Assembly: GCF_932294415.1 (NCBI RefSeq)
Contig: NC_065535.1
Coordinates: 69,557,362-69,621,361 of the forward strand
DNA from: Quercus robur
Lineage: Eukaryota > Streptophyta > Magnoliopsida > Fagales > Fagaceae
DNA length: 64,000 bases
Reading direction: 5' to 3'
The translations under genes were made by a program, and so were the position numbers. The stretch's first letter is position 1. Every line of letters starts with the position of its first letter. Shown here piece by piece: positions 1 to 10,914 of the stretch. The notes under the pieces are model-generated. The model saw nothing but the letters and a program-made list of their open reading frames with translations, searched no databases and was not told the DNA's origin.

Positions 1-679
1 TATCGTCATTCCCTTCTCTTCTTTGACATTCTCCATCAATTTTTTTTTTCTCTAACAGTGCCCTCCGCATCCCCCTGTCATCTCTTTCATCTTCTCTTTA
101 TTTTTATTTTCTTTTGCCGACAATAAGATCCACTGCCTTTCTTCTCTTCTTCTTCTATCAAATGCTTTGAAAGTTGAAAAATGGGAATCGGGTTTGGTGG
201 AGTTGGGACCGGAAAAGTTGAAAATAGAAAACTTCGGGATTTTGTTTTTTGTTTTGAAGGAAGGAGAAAGAAAATGGTGGAGGAAAGAAAAAGGGTCTGC
301 ATTTTGTTTGTCAAAGGTGGAGATCGGGGATTTGGAGAGCCAGTTTGGGTTTTGGCATAGGATTGTGAAAGCAAAAGGGAGAGTCGGGTTTTAAAAAAGT
401 TTTATTACGTTTTTTTTGTTTTTTTTTTTTTTTATATTATGCTAACGTGGAAAACTGTGGAAGCTTAAAAAGCTTCGGTTTTATATGTATATATAGATAA
501 AGAACAAATACACCAGTACACAAAGACGAGATTTGTTCACCGAGTGAAAATCCAAAATTATAAAATCACCCAGTAAATGTAATAAAGCCCAACTCACTAA
601 ATCCACGGTAAAGATTGTTGGCATTGTGCTCCTAGTTCACGCCAAAATAAAATAATAAGTTCAACATCATATGATACTT
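1..679. other. Left-edge spacer, no gene recognised
   Basis: The first 170 bases are strongly pyrimidine-rich on the plus strand. Short open frames exist on both strands (for example 87-374 minus and 167-394 plus), but their translations are low-complexity and match no family I recognise. The tract could be the promoter or 5' UTR of a minus-strand gene lying off the left edge, but no start codon context or exon supports that. From about 400 to 679 the sequence is AT-rich with T tracts and shows nothing else. Confidence 0.3.
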
Positions 680-1180
680 TTTTTTTTTTTTTTTCACATG
701 GTTCATTGTCATTAATGTATATTAAAAGTGGTGTTAATGATGAGTTCAAGTGAAATTAATGTTATTTCAATTACAATAGATCAAGTAAACATTTGTGAAA
801 AATGTTTTGTTCCTAGCATTATTTAAAAGAAGTCACTCTATAAGTATAAGTGTTTGTGGGGTGTAGAGGGTAAGGGTCAGGGTTCAAGTTTTCAGGAGGG
901 AACTTTACCCACATATACACTTAAATTAGGTTAGAGTAGAAATTCTATCTTATATAAAAAATAAATAAAAAGAAGTCACATCAACCCAAATTTTATTGGT
1001 GACAAATGGAGCAATAAGGACATATAAGGGTGACTTGTGCGTTTTGCCAATGTTTTGTTGAAACAATGGATTAGACAAAGAGTTTTATGGTATATTAATT
1101 TTTTTTTTTTTTGGGGCTAAATAATGGTATATTCAAATAACAGCGAGAATAGAATTGAGAAAAAACAAAAAATTTTTTTT
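680..1180 (+). repeat. AT-rich duplicated block, copy 1
   Basis: This block is repeated in diverged form at about 2430-2700. Both carry the same ordered landmarks: a coast of 'attaa.g.atattaaaagtg', then a 'gacaaatggagcaataagg' phrase, then 'caatgttttgttgaa' and a 'tggtatattcaaata' end. Copy 1 differs mainly by carrying a SINE at 837-967. No coding potential is seen. Confidence 0.7.
837..967 (+). mobile_element. SINE-like insertion with 12-bp target-site duplication
   Basis: A roughly 131-bp insertion with a B-box-like 'gggttcaag' at about 881-889 and an A-rich tail (about 950-967). It is flanked by the identical 12-mer aaaagaagtcac at 825-836 and 968-979. The diverged duplicate at 2430-2700 lacks this insert and has a single related site (aaaaaagccacatc), so it acts as an empty site. 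The pol III box, A-rich end and direct repeat together support a SINE; the exact family is not identified. Confidence 0.75.
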
Positions 1181-1189
1181 TTAAAAAGT

Positions 1190-2000
1190 GAGAATTCTCA
1201 TATTATAAAAGGAGGGAAGGGACATGGTTCATTCAAATCAATGTTTTTCATCTTAAATCTTTTAAGCAACTTTTTTTTAATTAAAATATTTAAAGCAATT
1301 TCTAATTGACATATTTAGCAAGGATTCTCTTCAAAAATTATATTGCTCAAACTTTGTTAATGCAAGTAAGAGTCTATTTAGGAACAACTTATTTAGCTGA
1401 AACTGAAAACTTTTTTTTGCTAAAAGTACTATAAATAAAGCTAAAAGGTAGTTGAAATAGTACAGTAGAACCTATGAATAGTACCAAAAAGTGTAATAGG
1501 ACCCATAAATAGTAGTAAAAATAAACTAAATAGTAAAAAATGCTGGTTTTTTAAGCCAATACCAAACACAACCTAAGTATCATTTCTGAAGTGTGAATTT
1601 CCTTACTTAGTAACTTTAGTGTTGTGTTAATTGTGAAGTCCTCATCACTGAGGCAATTCCAAACTCATTTGAACCAAATTCATAAAAGTTGTAAGCACAC
1701 CGATGTAATACTAGGCATATTAATTAATATATTCAAAGATTTGGGAACCTTTTCTCATTTGCCCAAGTTTGTAATTGAGGAATTTTATTAGGAAAATGAA
1801 AAAAAAATATATCATAAACTAACACTTGCAGTTGTCAAGATTCATTAGAAATTTAGGTGGCAATTAAAAATAAACATGTTCTTCAATCCAATTCAATGAG
1901 ATATTTTATAAATTTCTAAAATAATTTGAGAAAATCATAAGATTTAGAACAATTGAGGTCTGATATGTTAGATAAAAATTTGTGAAATATTCATGAATTT
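1190..2000 (+). repeat. Diverged segmental repeat, copy 1 (partner 9345-9995)
   Basis: About 800 bp collinear with 9345-9995. Shared landmarks in order are ctcatattataaaa, gtgtgaatttccttac, gtaactttagtgttg, attccaaactcatttgaa, aagcacac and gagatattttataaattt. By eye the identity is high but clearly diverged, so the duplication is not recent. No open frame or gene signature is present. Confidence 0.75.
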
Positions 2001-2221
2001 TGGTTGGTTTAGGTGTGGTTGTGCGGTTTGGTGAACACTCTTAGGCAGGATTAAAGAGTTATTGTGTTAACAACGTACCATGTCCAAGCTCGTTTTGGTG
2101 GCATTGTGTTCCTTGTTTATCCATATATATTTTGAATAATGCTAAAGGTACTACAAGTTCTACTATATAAAACTTACAAATTGTTGTGGGTGGTAAATGT
2201 GATTGTTGAGTTTCAACCAAT

Positions 2222-2409
2222 AATAATGCTAGAGATACAAACTATTCTACAAAAAAAATTTATAAACTGCTGATGTTGATGTGGTGAGTGATTCTTAGTA
2301 AATGAACAAGTGATATTAACAGTGGGCCTATATGAAAACCAATAAGAGGTTGGTCACATCAACATTTTGTAAAAATGTTGTAAAATAATTTGTAGTTATA
2401 GCATTATTC
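2222..2409. mobile_element. MITE, about 188 bp, copy 1 of a three-member family
   Basis: The first 31 bases and the reverse complement of the last 31 match at about 26 positions, beginning with aataatgcta and including a tattntacaa core. Related copies with the same internal order (ctgatgtggtgagtgatt, gggcct.., ..aaaaccaataa, gttgtaaaataattt) lie at 13623-13801 and, more diverged, 21140-21302. There is no coding content, which fits a non-autonomous DNA transposon. Confidence 0.7.
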
Positions 2410-2429
2410 TTCAACCAATTCACTTTTAC

Positions 2430-2700
2430 TAATATGATTCAATGTGATTAATGCATATTAAAAGTGATATTAATGGTGAGTTAAAGTGAAAGTAATTAAA
2501 GATGTGTCCTTATCAATTATCATTACTATAAATAAAAAAAGCCACATCAAAATAAATTAATTTTATGGGTGACAAATGGAGCAATAAGGGTGACTTGTGT
2601 CAATGTTTTGTTGAAGAAAATGGATAAATACAAAGAATTTTGTGGTATATTCAAATAGTAGAAAAAAATTGTATTGACTTTTCTTGAGGTTTTCTGTTAT
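2430..2700 (+). repeat. AT-rich duplicated block, copy 2 (partner 680-1180)
   Basis: A diverged copy of the 680-1180 block without the SINE. It carries gacaaatggagcaataagg followed by gtgacttgtgtcaatgtttt and a tggtatattcaaatagtag end. Nothing coding is seen. Confidence 0.7.
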
Positions 2701-2779
2701 TATACTCATCTCCCTTCTATCTAAAATGGTAACTATTTGCACTAACCTATCATAAAGGTTGAGAAAATACTTTTAAAAA

Positions 2780-3205
2780 ATCCTGATTTCCTATTAGAGG
2801 GGATGTGGATAACAGTTTAAGCAGCGGTAAATTATAAATAAAAAAAATTAAAAATTTTTAAAGAATTTTTCAGTAATCCAAGGGAAGTCAGTGTTAATAT
2901 TTTACATTTTAAGGGAGATGGGTGTTTTATTCTAAATTAGTGGGGAGGTGAGTGTAATAACAAAAAACCTTAAAGGAAGTCAGCACAATTTTCCTCATAT
3001 AACAAAATTGCTATTAGAGGTGATGTGGACAACAATTTAAGTGGGAGATAAAATAAAAAATTAAAGAATTTTTAATGCCTTTTTTTTTCCAATCATCCAG
3101 AGGAGGTCAATGTAAATATTTTACATTTTAAGGGAGATGAGCGTTTTATTCTAAATTAATGGGGAGGTGAGTTTAATAACAAAAAACCCTTAGAAGAAGT
3201 CAGCG
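2780..3205 (+). repeat. Tandem duplication, period about 221 bp
   Basis: The phrase starting ctattagaggngatgtgga is present near 2794 and again near 3011. The downstream phrase ttctaaattantggggaggtg is likewise present near 2931 and 3152, an offset of about 221 bp. The copies differ by scattered substitutions and small indels. Confidence 0.75.
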
Positions 3206-3225
3206 CAATTTTCCACATATAATAA

Positions 3226-3444
3226 TGAAAATTCTCATAATATAAAAGAAGATGACATAAAGAAAAGAAGGAGCATGAATAATTTGAATCAATATCTTTC
3301 ATCTTAAAAGAAGATGACATAAAGAAAAGATGGAGCATGGACCATTTGAATCAATTTTCCACATAGAAAATTCTCATAATATAAAAGAAGATGACATAAA
3401 GAAAAGAAGGAGCATGGATCATTTGAATCAATATCTTTCATCTT
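3226..3444 (+). repeat. Three short direct repeats just upstream of the LINE
   Basis: The phrase aagaagatgacataaagaaa followed by a gagcatg..catttgaatca stretch occurs three times (about 3246, 3307 and 3386). The third copy ends at the LINE insertion site. The similar phrase at 9370-9440 beyond the LINE shows that this block was continuous before insertion. Confidence 0.75.
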
Positions 3445-3604
3445 CGATCGAGTTCTCGGACTAGGGCTTCTCTTAAACCCTAGTCTGTAGTAAATACGTT
3501 ACCTTTCTCCTTGAGAAAGACGGCGCTCCCTATAGCATCTCCAGTGCTAGTAGGGCTTTAGTGTGTTTCCGTTCAGCCTTAGCAGCAGGTCCGCTATTCA
3601 GATC

Positions 3605-5158
3605 ATGGAGGAGTTGACAAGGAAGTGTGATGGGTTGTCGTTATCAGCGAAGGAAGGGGAGAAACTGAGTTTGTCTAAGAATCTTTCTAAGACAGACCAC
3701 GTTTTGGCTGCAAAGTTTCTCACCAAGCGGAATCTTAATATCGAAGCAGTGGCGAGAACGTTTCGACCGCTGTGGAGAACTAAGGAGAGTTTCGGTGTTA
3801 CTAATGCAGGGAATAATGTGTTATTGTTTGAGTTTGATCTGGAAGTTGATGCCGAGAAAGTTCTTCAGGGTGAGCCTTGGTCTTTTGATAGGCATTTAGT
3901 GATTTTACAGAGGTTTGATGGCAGCAAGTTAGTGAAGGAGTTGGAGTTTAAGTTCTGTGCGTTTTGGGTTCAGATTCATGATCTGCCTTTCAAGTTCTTA
4001 ACTCCGGAGACGGCTGAGTTTATTGGGGCGACTGTTGGTCCTGTAATTAAGTCGAATGATCCGACGGAGTTGAAAGGTGGTACCTTTATGAGGGTTCGGA
4101 TTAGGGTGGACGTTACCCAACCGCTTTGCCGAGGGAGAAAGATCAGTTTCGATGAAAAGGAGGAAGGGTGGGTGGCTTTCCAATACGAAAGGCTGCCTAA
4201 TATATGTTTTTGGTGTGGGATGTTATCACATGACGACAAAGATTGCGAAATCTGGTTGAAGAGTAAAGGTTCCCTTCCTGTGGAGCAGCAACAATATGGC
4301 CATTGGATTAGAGCTTCTCAATTTAGTCTGGTTCGTCGTCAATATGTTGAGGTTAAGGGATATGAGTCTAGGGGGCCTAAAACTTGGGCTAATGGTAGGC
4401 AATATGAGCCAAGGGATCAAAGGGAGAATGTAGAGGTTCAACCTATGCTAACTGGTACGGTGGAGACAGGTGTAGTGAAGTTGGTGCAAAGCTGTGTAAC
4501 AGAGTGCACTACGGAGGGGTTAGGTCCGAGTAGAGGTGAACCAAATTTGGCTGTTACTAAAAACCTTCCAGATGGGTCGGACTTTGAGACAATGATTGAG
4601 GAAATTGATGAAGGAATCCGGAATGAGGGGGCTGTAACAAACCAGGTAGTTACTGAAATATTAAAGGAGATTCAAGGGTCGGGGAAGGCGGGTCTGGTGG
4701 AGGTAGAGGTACATGGTGACACACCGGTACAGGCCGTAGTAGAGAAGGGACTGAACGAATTCAGTGGCAATGTTTCGAGAGTGGAAGACATTGGTTTCAA
4801 AATAGGCTGGTCCGAACCAAAACAAAAGAATAAAGGATTAAAGAAGTCAAAAGATAAGGGTGAAGAGGCAGTGGTTAATGATGGGAATGAGGGTCATAGT
4901 TTGGCTCAAAACAGAGAAGTTAGGAAGGGTAGTTGGACTAGATTGACAACCAGACTCGTGGGTAATGAGGATCAAATTATGAGTGAGAATGAAGTGGGTT
5001 CCAAAAGGAAAAATGTCATGGGGAATAAGGTGGAGAGTGAGATGATTGGAAAAGATAAGAAGTTGAAATTGGAGGAGGAAGCTAAAGCTTTGGGCTCTCT
5101 TTTTGCTACACACTTAGGAGTGGCGGAGGTTGCTAAGCAACCCCGCCGAGCCCAATGA
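3605..5158 (+). CDS. LINE ORF1 protein (DUF4283, CCHC zinc knuckle)
   Basis: This is the RNA-binding ORF1 protein of a plant L1-type LINE, expected to coat the element RNA before reverse transcription. The first ATG in frame is at 3605; upstream in-frame codons exist but none is ATG, which gives 517 residues. An N-terminal DUF4283-type region covers about residues 45-190. It is followed by a zinc knuckle with C201, C204, H209 and C214 (CX2CX4HX4C), and then a long low-complexity E/K/V-rich tail ending in basic clusters. The stop TGA overlaps the start of ORF2 in the tetranucleotide ATGA. The frame is intact, unlike that of most genomic LINE copies. Confidence 0.9.
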   Translation: MEELTRKCDGLSLSAKEGEKLSLSKNLSKTDHVLAAKFLTKRNLNIEAVARTFRPLWRTKESFGVTNAGNNVLLFEFDLEVDAEKVLQGEPWSFDRHLVILQRFDGSKLVKELEFKFCAFWVQIHDLPFKFLTPETAEFIGATVGPVIKSNDPTELKGGTFMRVRIRVDVTQPLCRGRKISFDEKEEGWVAFQYERLPNICFWCGMLSHDDKDCEIWLKSKGSLPVEQQQYGHWIRASQFSLVRRQYVEVKGYESRGPKTWANGRQYEPRDQRENVEVQPMLTGTVETGVVKLVQSCVTECTTEGLGPSRGEPNLAVTKNLPDGSDFETMIEEIDEGIRNEGAVTNQVVTEILKEIQGSGKAGLVEVEVHGDTPVQAVVEKGLNEFSGNVSRVEDIGFKIGWSEPKQKNKGLKKSKDKGEEAVVNDGNEGHSLAQNREVRKGSWTRLTTRLVGNEDQIMSENEVGSKRKNVMGNKVESEMIGKDKKLKLEEEAKALGSLFATHLGVAEVAKQPRRAQ

Positions 5159-8100
5159 GTCTATTAAGCTGGAACTGTCGAGGGCTTGGGAACCCTCAGA
5201 CAGTTAGTACCTTGCAGAAGGTCATTAGGATAGAGAAGCCCAATTTTGTTTTCTTAATGGAAACAAAGTCAGATATCGATTGGTTGAAGTTGGTTAAAGG
5301 AAGATGTGGGTTTCAAGAAAGTCATGTTGTTCCGAGTAATGGCTCCAGTGGGGGGTTGGCTTTATTTTGGCAGTCTGGGATTAAGGTGGAGGTATTGGGT
5401 TCATCGGTGTCCCATATTGATAGTATTATTGATGAGGGTAACAATTCTGCTAGATGGCGTTTAACAGGGTTTTATGGTAATCCAGAGACTTCTAGGAGGG
5501 TGGAGTCATGGCAGCTCCTCCATTCTCTCTCTACTGTGTCTCCTTTGCCTTGGGTAGTTATTGGTGATTTCAATGAGATTCGGTTGGATTCTAAAAAGGA
5601 GGGTGGTGTTCCTAGACCCAAGCAACAGATGGCAAGGTTCAATAGCGTGATAAATTCTTGTGGGTTGCAGGAGGTTGATTTTATTGGGCCAAAATTCACT
5701 TGGCTTTTCCAAAGAAGTGATGGGTTTCAAATCAGAGAGAGGTTGGACAGGGCTTTAGTGAGCCCGGGTTGGGCTTCATTGTTTCCCTCGGTAAAGTTGA
5801 TCCATAAGTCTTCTTCAACTTCAGACCACAATCCACTGCTGCTTCAGCTTAAGGTTACCAAGAAACGGGGTAAGCCCAACAAATCTTTCAGATTTGAATC
5901 TATGTGGTTGAAAGAACAAAAGTGCGAAGAAGTAGTGACCGAAGCTTGGAATGAAGGTTTGGTGGCAGCCAATTTACATCCTTTGTTGTCATGTCTGAAT
6001 TCATGCAAAGCAAAACTAGAAGAGTGGAATCGGACTGAGTTTGGGCACGTAGGGAAAGAGATTGCACGGCTTCAGAAGCTTCTGGAGGTATTGGAGGTTC
6101 AACCAACTAATTTGGAGGTCAGTAAACATTTAAGGGAGACTAGGGTGGAGCTTAATTGTTGGTTGGAGAAGGAGGCAGCCATGTGGAAGCAAAGATCTCG
6201 AGTTGATTGGTTTAGAGAAGGGGATCGAAACACAGGCTTTTTCCATGCCAAAGCTTCCTCAAGATCTCAGAAAAACTTGATTGAAGGGATTATTGACTCT
6301 GATGAAGTTTGGCAGGAAGAGGAGGATGATATTGGGAGGGTGTTTGTTAAGTATTATTCGGAGCTATTTTCCTCATCAAACCCTACGGATTTTAATGAAC
6401 TCTTGGAAGCAGTCCAACCTAAAGTATCTCGGCAGATGAATGAGCAGCTGATAAAGGAGTTCCAACCGAATGAAGTACACAAAGCATTGAAGCAGATGTA
6501 TCCCCTCAAGGCACCTGGACCTGATGGAATGCCTCCACTATTCTACCAGCATTTTTGGCCTACTGTGGGTAATGTTGTCACCAAATCTGTCCTTGATTTT
6601 CTTAATCTAGGTATTATTCCTCCTCATTTTAATGATACTCAGATTGTCTTAGTGCCTAAGATTAATAAACCACAAAGGGTTACTGAATTTAGACCGATCA
6701 GTTTATGTAATGTGGTGTATAAAATGGCTGCCAAGACCCTTGCTAATAGACTGAAGAAAATCCTTCCTGCTATAATCAGTGATACCCAAAGCGCCTTTGT
6801 TCATGGTAGACTTATCACTGATAACATTTTGGTTGCTTTTGAAACCATGCATCACATTAGTCAGAAGAAATCAGGGAGAGGAGGGGAGATGGCTTTGAAG
6901 CTAGACATGAGCAAAGCTTATGACAGGGTGGAGTGGATGTGCTTGGAGAAAATTATGGAGAGATTAGGGTTTCACCCTCGTTGGAGGAGCCTGATGATGC
7001 AGTGTGTCTCAACCGTGACCTACTCCATCCGTATTAATGGTAAACCTAAAGGTCATATTGTTCCTTCTAGGGGTCTTCGGCAAGGTGACCCCCTTTCTCC
7101 CTATCTTTTTCTGATTTGTGCTGAGGGTTTGTCTGCTTTAATTAAGAAAGCTGTTAATGATGGATCTATGGAAGGCATCTCTGTTTGCAGGAATGGTCCT
7201 TGTCTTTCTCACCTATTCTTTGCTGATGATAGCCTCATTTTTTGCAAAGCTTCTATTGAAGAGTGTGAGTCCCTTCAGAGAATTTTGAAAGTCTATGAAG
7301 ATGCATCAGGACAACAATTAAATAGGGCAAAGACTTCGCTTTATTTCAGTAGAAATACAGCCACTGAGATTCAGGAAGAAATCAAGAACAGGTTTGGGGC
7401 TCAAGTTATTAAACAACATGAAAAGTATCTGGGCCTACCATCTCTCGTGGGAAAGAATAGGAAGAACTCTTTCAAGGGGATTAAAGAAAAGCTGGAAAAG
7501 AAGTTGGCGGGTTGGAAGGAAAAACTACTCTCAAAAGCAGGTAAGGAGATTCTGATCAAAGCAGTGGCTCAGGCAATTCCTACGTATGCCATAAGCTGTT
7601 TCAAGATCCCGGATAAACTCTGTGATGAGATGACTAGTCTTATGAGGAATTTTTGGTGGGGGCAACAAAGAGATGAAAGGAAGATGGCTTGGATTAGTTG
7701 GGATAAACTCTGCACTCCTAAAGCTCAAGGGGGGTTGGGGTTTAAACAGCTAAAACAATTTAATCTTGCCTTATTAGCTAAACAGGGATGGAGATTACAA
7801 ATGGGGGGAGACTCTTTGTTCTATCGTGTTTTTAAGGCGAAGTATTTCCCTAGGAGTGACTTTCTACAAGCTGGTCTAGGAGCTAATCCATCATATGCGT
7901 GGCGAAGTATCATGGCAGGACAAAATGTTGTCAAAAAAGGAATACGGTGGCAGGTAGGCAATGGTCAAAGTATCCGGATTTGGAAGGATAAATGGACCCT
8001 CAACCCCTCTACATACAAGTTAGTATCTCCTCCGGTTGGTCTTCCTTTGGAGGCTCGGGTGTGTGAGCTTATTGATCCAACTCTTGGCGCATGGAAGACT

Positions 8101-9279
8101 AACCTGATTCAGAGCATCTTTCTCCCACATGAAGTTGATGACATATGTAGTATTGCATTGAGTTCAAAACTCCCCGAGGACAGGCAGGTCTGGGCTCCTA
8201 CAAATAACGGAAAATTCAGTGTTAGAAGTGCCTACAAAGTGGCTGTTGAGCTCACCTCTGAAGGCTCGACTGGGGCTGCTTCCGATGATAGCAGGCTACG
8301 GAGGTTTTGGAAAGGGTTATGGCAGCTTAACATCCCTCATAAGGTACGCCATTTTGCATGGCGAGCTTGCCGAGACACACTGCCTACCAAAGAAAATTTG
8401 GTGCGTCGGAAAGTATTGAATGACGGAGTGTGTGAGCTGTGTAATTCGGGTTTGGAAAGCTCTTGTCATTTGTTTTGGGAGTGTAGCCGAGCACGCGAGG
8501 TTTGGGATAGTGTAAAACTGTTCAATATTCCGCCATCCATACATTTCTCTTCGTTCATGGATTTGCTCTGGTTCGGAACAGTTGAAGCAGAGTGGGACTC
8601 AACATTGATTGAAAAAGTAGTTATGCTTGCGTGGGCTATCTGGTCGTATAGGAATGAACGAAGGAATGGGGGAGTGATGAAATTTGCTACGAGATTACGA
8701 TCTGATGCATTGGAATATTTGGTTGAATACCAGGAAAGCGTAGCGGTGCTAAAGCAGCAAAGGAACGTTCAGCCTGAGGTTTGGAAACCACCACCGAGAG
8801 GTTTGTTCAAGCTTAATGTTGATGGGGCTGTTTTTGCTGATCAGAGAGCTGCAGGTGTGGGTGCTTTGATTCGGGATGAGGAAGGTAATGTTATTGGAGC
8901 CCTTAGCAAGAAGATTTCAGCCCCCCTAAAAGCAGTGGAGATTGAGGCGAAAGCAGTGGAGGTGGGTTTGCAATTTGCTAAAGATCTTAGTGTACAAGAT
9001 TTTATTCTTGAAGGCGACTCCCTTTTGGTAATCAATGCTCTGAAGGATCTCTCTCCGCCACCATCTTCTGTGGCTGCTATTATTTCTAGCTCTTTGTCTG
9101 TTTCTCAAGAGTTTAGACAGGTTGTTTTTTCACATATCCGTAGGCAAGGCAATAGGCCAGCCCATTTATTAGCTAAATATGCCTCTGGTATAGATGATTT
9201 TTCAGTTTGGTTAGAAGAGGAACCGTGTTTCCTTAATCTAGCTCTGATTAAAGATGTAACCTTTTCTTCTTTGGTTTAA
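5155..9279 (+). CDS. LINE ORF2: endonuclease, reverse transcriptase, RNase H
   Basis: A 1374-residue polyprotein for target-primed reverse transcription. Residues 1 to about 230 are an APE-type endonuclease, with N7, E36, the D138/N140 pair in GDFNE, and a terminal S223-D224-H225. The reverse transcriptase covers about 495-760, with the FADD catalytic box at 689-692. A zf-RVT zinc-binding segment has C1093, C1096, C1104, H1105 and C1110. A C-terminal RVT_3 RNase H begins near K1220, with D1223 in the NVDGA motif. No stops or frameshifts are seen. The ATG at 5155 overlaps the ORF1 stop by the ATGA arrangement, suggesting termination-coupled translation (inference). It is related to the decayed copy at 30543-32495. 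Confidence 0.95.
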   Translation: MSLLSWNCRGLGNPQTVSTLQKVIRIEKPNFVFLMETKSDIDWLKLVKGRCGFQESHVVPSNGSSGGLALFWQSGIKVEVLGSSVSHIDSIIDEGNNSARWRLTGFYGNPETSRRVESWQLLHSLSTVSPLPWVVIGDFNEIRLDSKKEGGVPRPKQQMARFNSVINSCGLQEVDFIGPKFTWLFQRSDGFQIRERLDRALVSPGWASLFPSVKLIHKSSSTSDHNPLLLQLKVTKKRGKPNKSFRFESMWLKEQKCEEVVTEAWNEGLVAANLHPLLSCLNSCKAKLEEWNRTEFGHVGKEIARLQKLLEVLEVQPTNLEVSKHLRETRVELNCWLEKEAAMWKQRSRVDWFREGDRNTGFFHAKASSRSQKNLIEGIIDSDEVWQEEEDDIGRVFVKYYSELFSSSNPTDFNELLEAVQPKVSRQMNEQLIKEFQPNEVHKALKQMYPLKAPGPDGMPPLFYQHFWPTVGNVVTKSVLDFLNLGIIPPHFNDTQIVLVPKINKPQRVTEFRPISLCNVVYKMAAKTLANRLKKILPAIISDTQSAFVHGRLITDNILVAFETMHHISQKKSGRGGEMALKLDMSKAYDRVEWMCLEKIMERLGFHPRWRSLMMQCVSTVTYSIRINGKPKGHIVPSRGLRQGDPLSPYLFLICAEGLSALIKKAVNDGSMEGISVCRNGPCLSHLFFADDSLIFCKASIEECESLQRILKVYEDASGQQLNRAKTSLYFSRNTATEIQEEIKNRFGAQVIKQHEKYLGLPSLVGKNRKNSFKGIKEKLEKKLAGWKEKLLSKAGKEILIKAVAQAIPTYAISCFKIPDKLCDEMTSLMRNFWWGQQRDERKMAWISWDKLCTPKAQGGLGFKQLKQFNLALLAKQGWRLQMGGDSLFYRVFKAKYFPRSDFLQAGLGANPSYAWRSIMAGQNVVKKGIRWQVGNGQSIRIWKDKWTLNPSTYKLVSPPVGLPLEARVCELIDPTLGAWKTNLIQSIFLPHEVDDICSIALSSKLPEDRQVWAPTNNGKFSVRSAYKVAVELTSEGSTGAASDDSRLRRFWKGLWQLNIPHKVRHFAWRACRDTLPTKENLVRRKVLNDGVCELCNSGLESSCHLFWECSRAREVWDSVKLFNIPPSIHFSSFMDLLWFGTVEAEWDSTLIEKVVMLAWAIWSYRNERRNGGVMKFATRLRSDALEYLVEYQESVAVLKQQRNVQPEVWKPPPRGLFKLNVDGAVFADQRAAGVGALIRDEEGNVIGALSKKISAPLKAVEIEAKAVEVGLQFAKDLSVQDFILEGDSLLVINALKDLSPPPSSVAAIISSSLSVSQEFRQVVFSHIRRQGNRPAHLLAKYASGIDDFSVWLEEEPCFLNLALIKDVTFSSLV

Positions 9280-9321
9280 TAAAGTCTTTAGTATTTCCCA
9301 TCAAAAAAAAAAAAAAAAAAA

Positions 9322-10540
9322 ATCTTTCATCTTAAAACTTTAGAAGCAATTTCATATAATAACGGTAATTCTCATATTATAAAAAGGGGAAGACATAAAA
9401 GAGGAAAGGGACACAAATTATTTGAATAAAATCTTTTACTTTATATCTTTATGAGTAGTGTAGCATTTAGTGTTAGAAATAAGACAAAATTAGTTTGATA
9501 GTCCTAATTGACAAATTGAGTGAGGACTCTCTTCAATGATTATATATTTCTCAAACTCTGTTGATGCAAAGTGTGAATTTCCTTACTTTGTAACTTTAGT
9601 GTTGTTTTAATCGCGAAGTCCTCTTCATTGATGTAATTCCAAACTCATTTGAAACAAAATTCATAAATTTAGTAAGCACACATGCCATTCTAGGCATAGT
9701 AATAGATTCAAAGATTTGAGAATCTTCTGTCATTTGTCCATGTTTGTAAATGGGGAATTCTATTAGGAAAATGGAAGAAAATTTTCAGAAAGCAAACACT
9801 TACAATAGTGAAGATTCATTAGGATTTTTTTTATAGGTGGCAATTAAGAAACATGTTCTACAATCCAATTCAATGAGATATTTTATAAATTTCAGAAATA
9901 ATTTGAGAAAATCACAAGATTTAGAACATTTAATGTCTCATATGTTAGATGAAAAATTATGAAATGTTCATGAGTTAGGGTAATGTTTTAGAATTTCCAG
10001 AAACGTTTAAAGATTCCTATGTTTGGTTGCAAATCACGCTAGAGAATCAAATGCCAAGGGAATCTGGATTCTCCCTTTAACCTCCTTTCAATAGAAATGT
10101 GGATTCCCTTTAAAATAGGTGGGTATCCAGATTTTCAAGTTTAAAAGAAATTGTATTTTTTTATAAATTGACAATTTTAACCATTTTTTCCTTATCATTT
10201 AAGCAATTAAGATAAAATATAAAACAAATCATCAATATCTTTTCCCTCCAAAACAACATAAACAGGATAGACAACTCTATTGATATTTTCTTTAAAAATT
10301 ATTATTAAGAATAAAATATTTGAGAATTTAAATAGTTATTTTTGTATTGTACTTGTCAATTTGAAATGTTAGACTATAGTTTTAATGAAATTTGTCTTAA
10401 TTTATAGTTTATATTTTATTTTTCATTATTTATTTAGAGAAAGATATATATATTTTTTAAAGGACTTGGTAGTTCACATTCAAATCTAAGGATAGAATGT
10501 GAAAATAAATAATTTATTTAAGATTCCTGTGAATAAACCA
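9322..10540 (+). repeat. Continuation of duplicated AT-rich block after the LINE
   Basis: 9322-9333 is the downstream target-site duplication of the LINE. 9345-9995 is the diverged partner of 1190-2000. The remainder to 10540 is AT-rich with no recognisable gene. Confidence 0.7.
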
Positions 10541-10542
10541 AC

Positions 10543-10703
10543 GAGAGATGCTACGTCTACAACAAATCACAAGTGGTTAGTTGTTATTAGTTCAAATTTG
10601 AAACTAATATTAAGATTTCTTTTTTGCCCTAACAATAACAACCAGTAATAACTTGTCACTTAGGATTTGTTGTAAAAATGTTGTAGACATATTATTTCTC
10701 TAA
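10543..10703. mobile_element. Probable MITE, about 160 bp
   Basis: The left end (gagagatgctacgtctacaa) and the reverse complement of the right end (gagaaataatatgtctacaa) form imperfect terminal inverted repeats. Both continue into a c-aacaaatcnnaagtg stretch. There is no coding content. A similar end structure occurs near 45788-45960, so these may be distant relatives. Confidence 0.5.
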
Positions 10704-10892
10704 ACGAAACATTATCATCTCACATTTCTAGGAATCTTATTAGATTCCCAATGAAACCAACCATAGGAATAATTATATTCTTAGGCATTCAAAATCTCAG
10801 CTCGTAAAGAATCACATTCCCAAGAATCTGAATGTCAGGAGTAATGTGGATTCCACTGTACCAAACAGCACATAAAAGTAAAAATTATACTC

Positions 10893-10914
10893 TATATATA
10901 TATATATATATATT
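10893..10914. repeat. (TA)n microsatellite
   Basis: About eleven TA units in an AT-rich spacer. Confidence 0.9.

Larger units (their letters stand above)
3445..9321 (+). mobile_element. Full-length L1-type LINE retrotransposon
   Basis: A 5.9-kb element flanked by the perfect 12-bp direct repeat atctttcatctt at 3433-3444 and 9322-9333. It has a short 5' UTR (3445-3604), two long open frames, a short 3' UTR with taataaa at the ORF2 stop, and a terminal A tract (about 9303-9321). Both ORFs are uninterrupted and all expected domains are present, so the copy looks structurally complete and fairly young. It sits inside an older duplicated block whose diverged copy near 1230-1275 is uninterrupted. 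Transcription or mobility cannot be judged from sequence. Confidence 0.95.
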
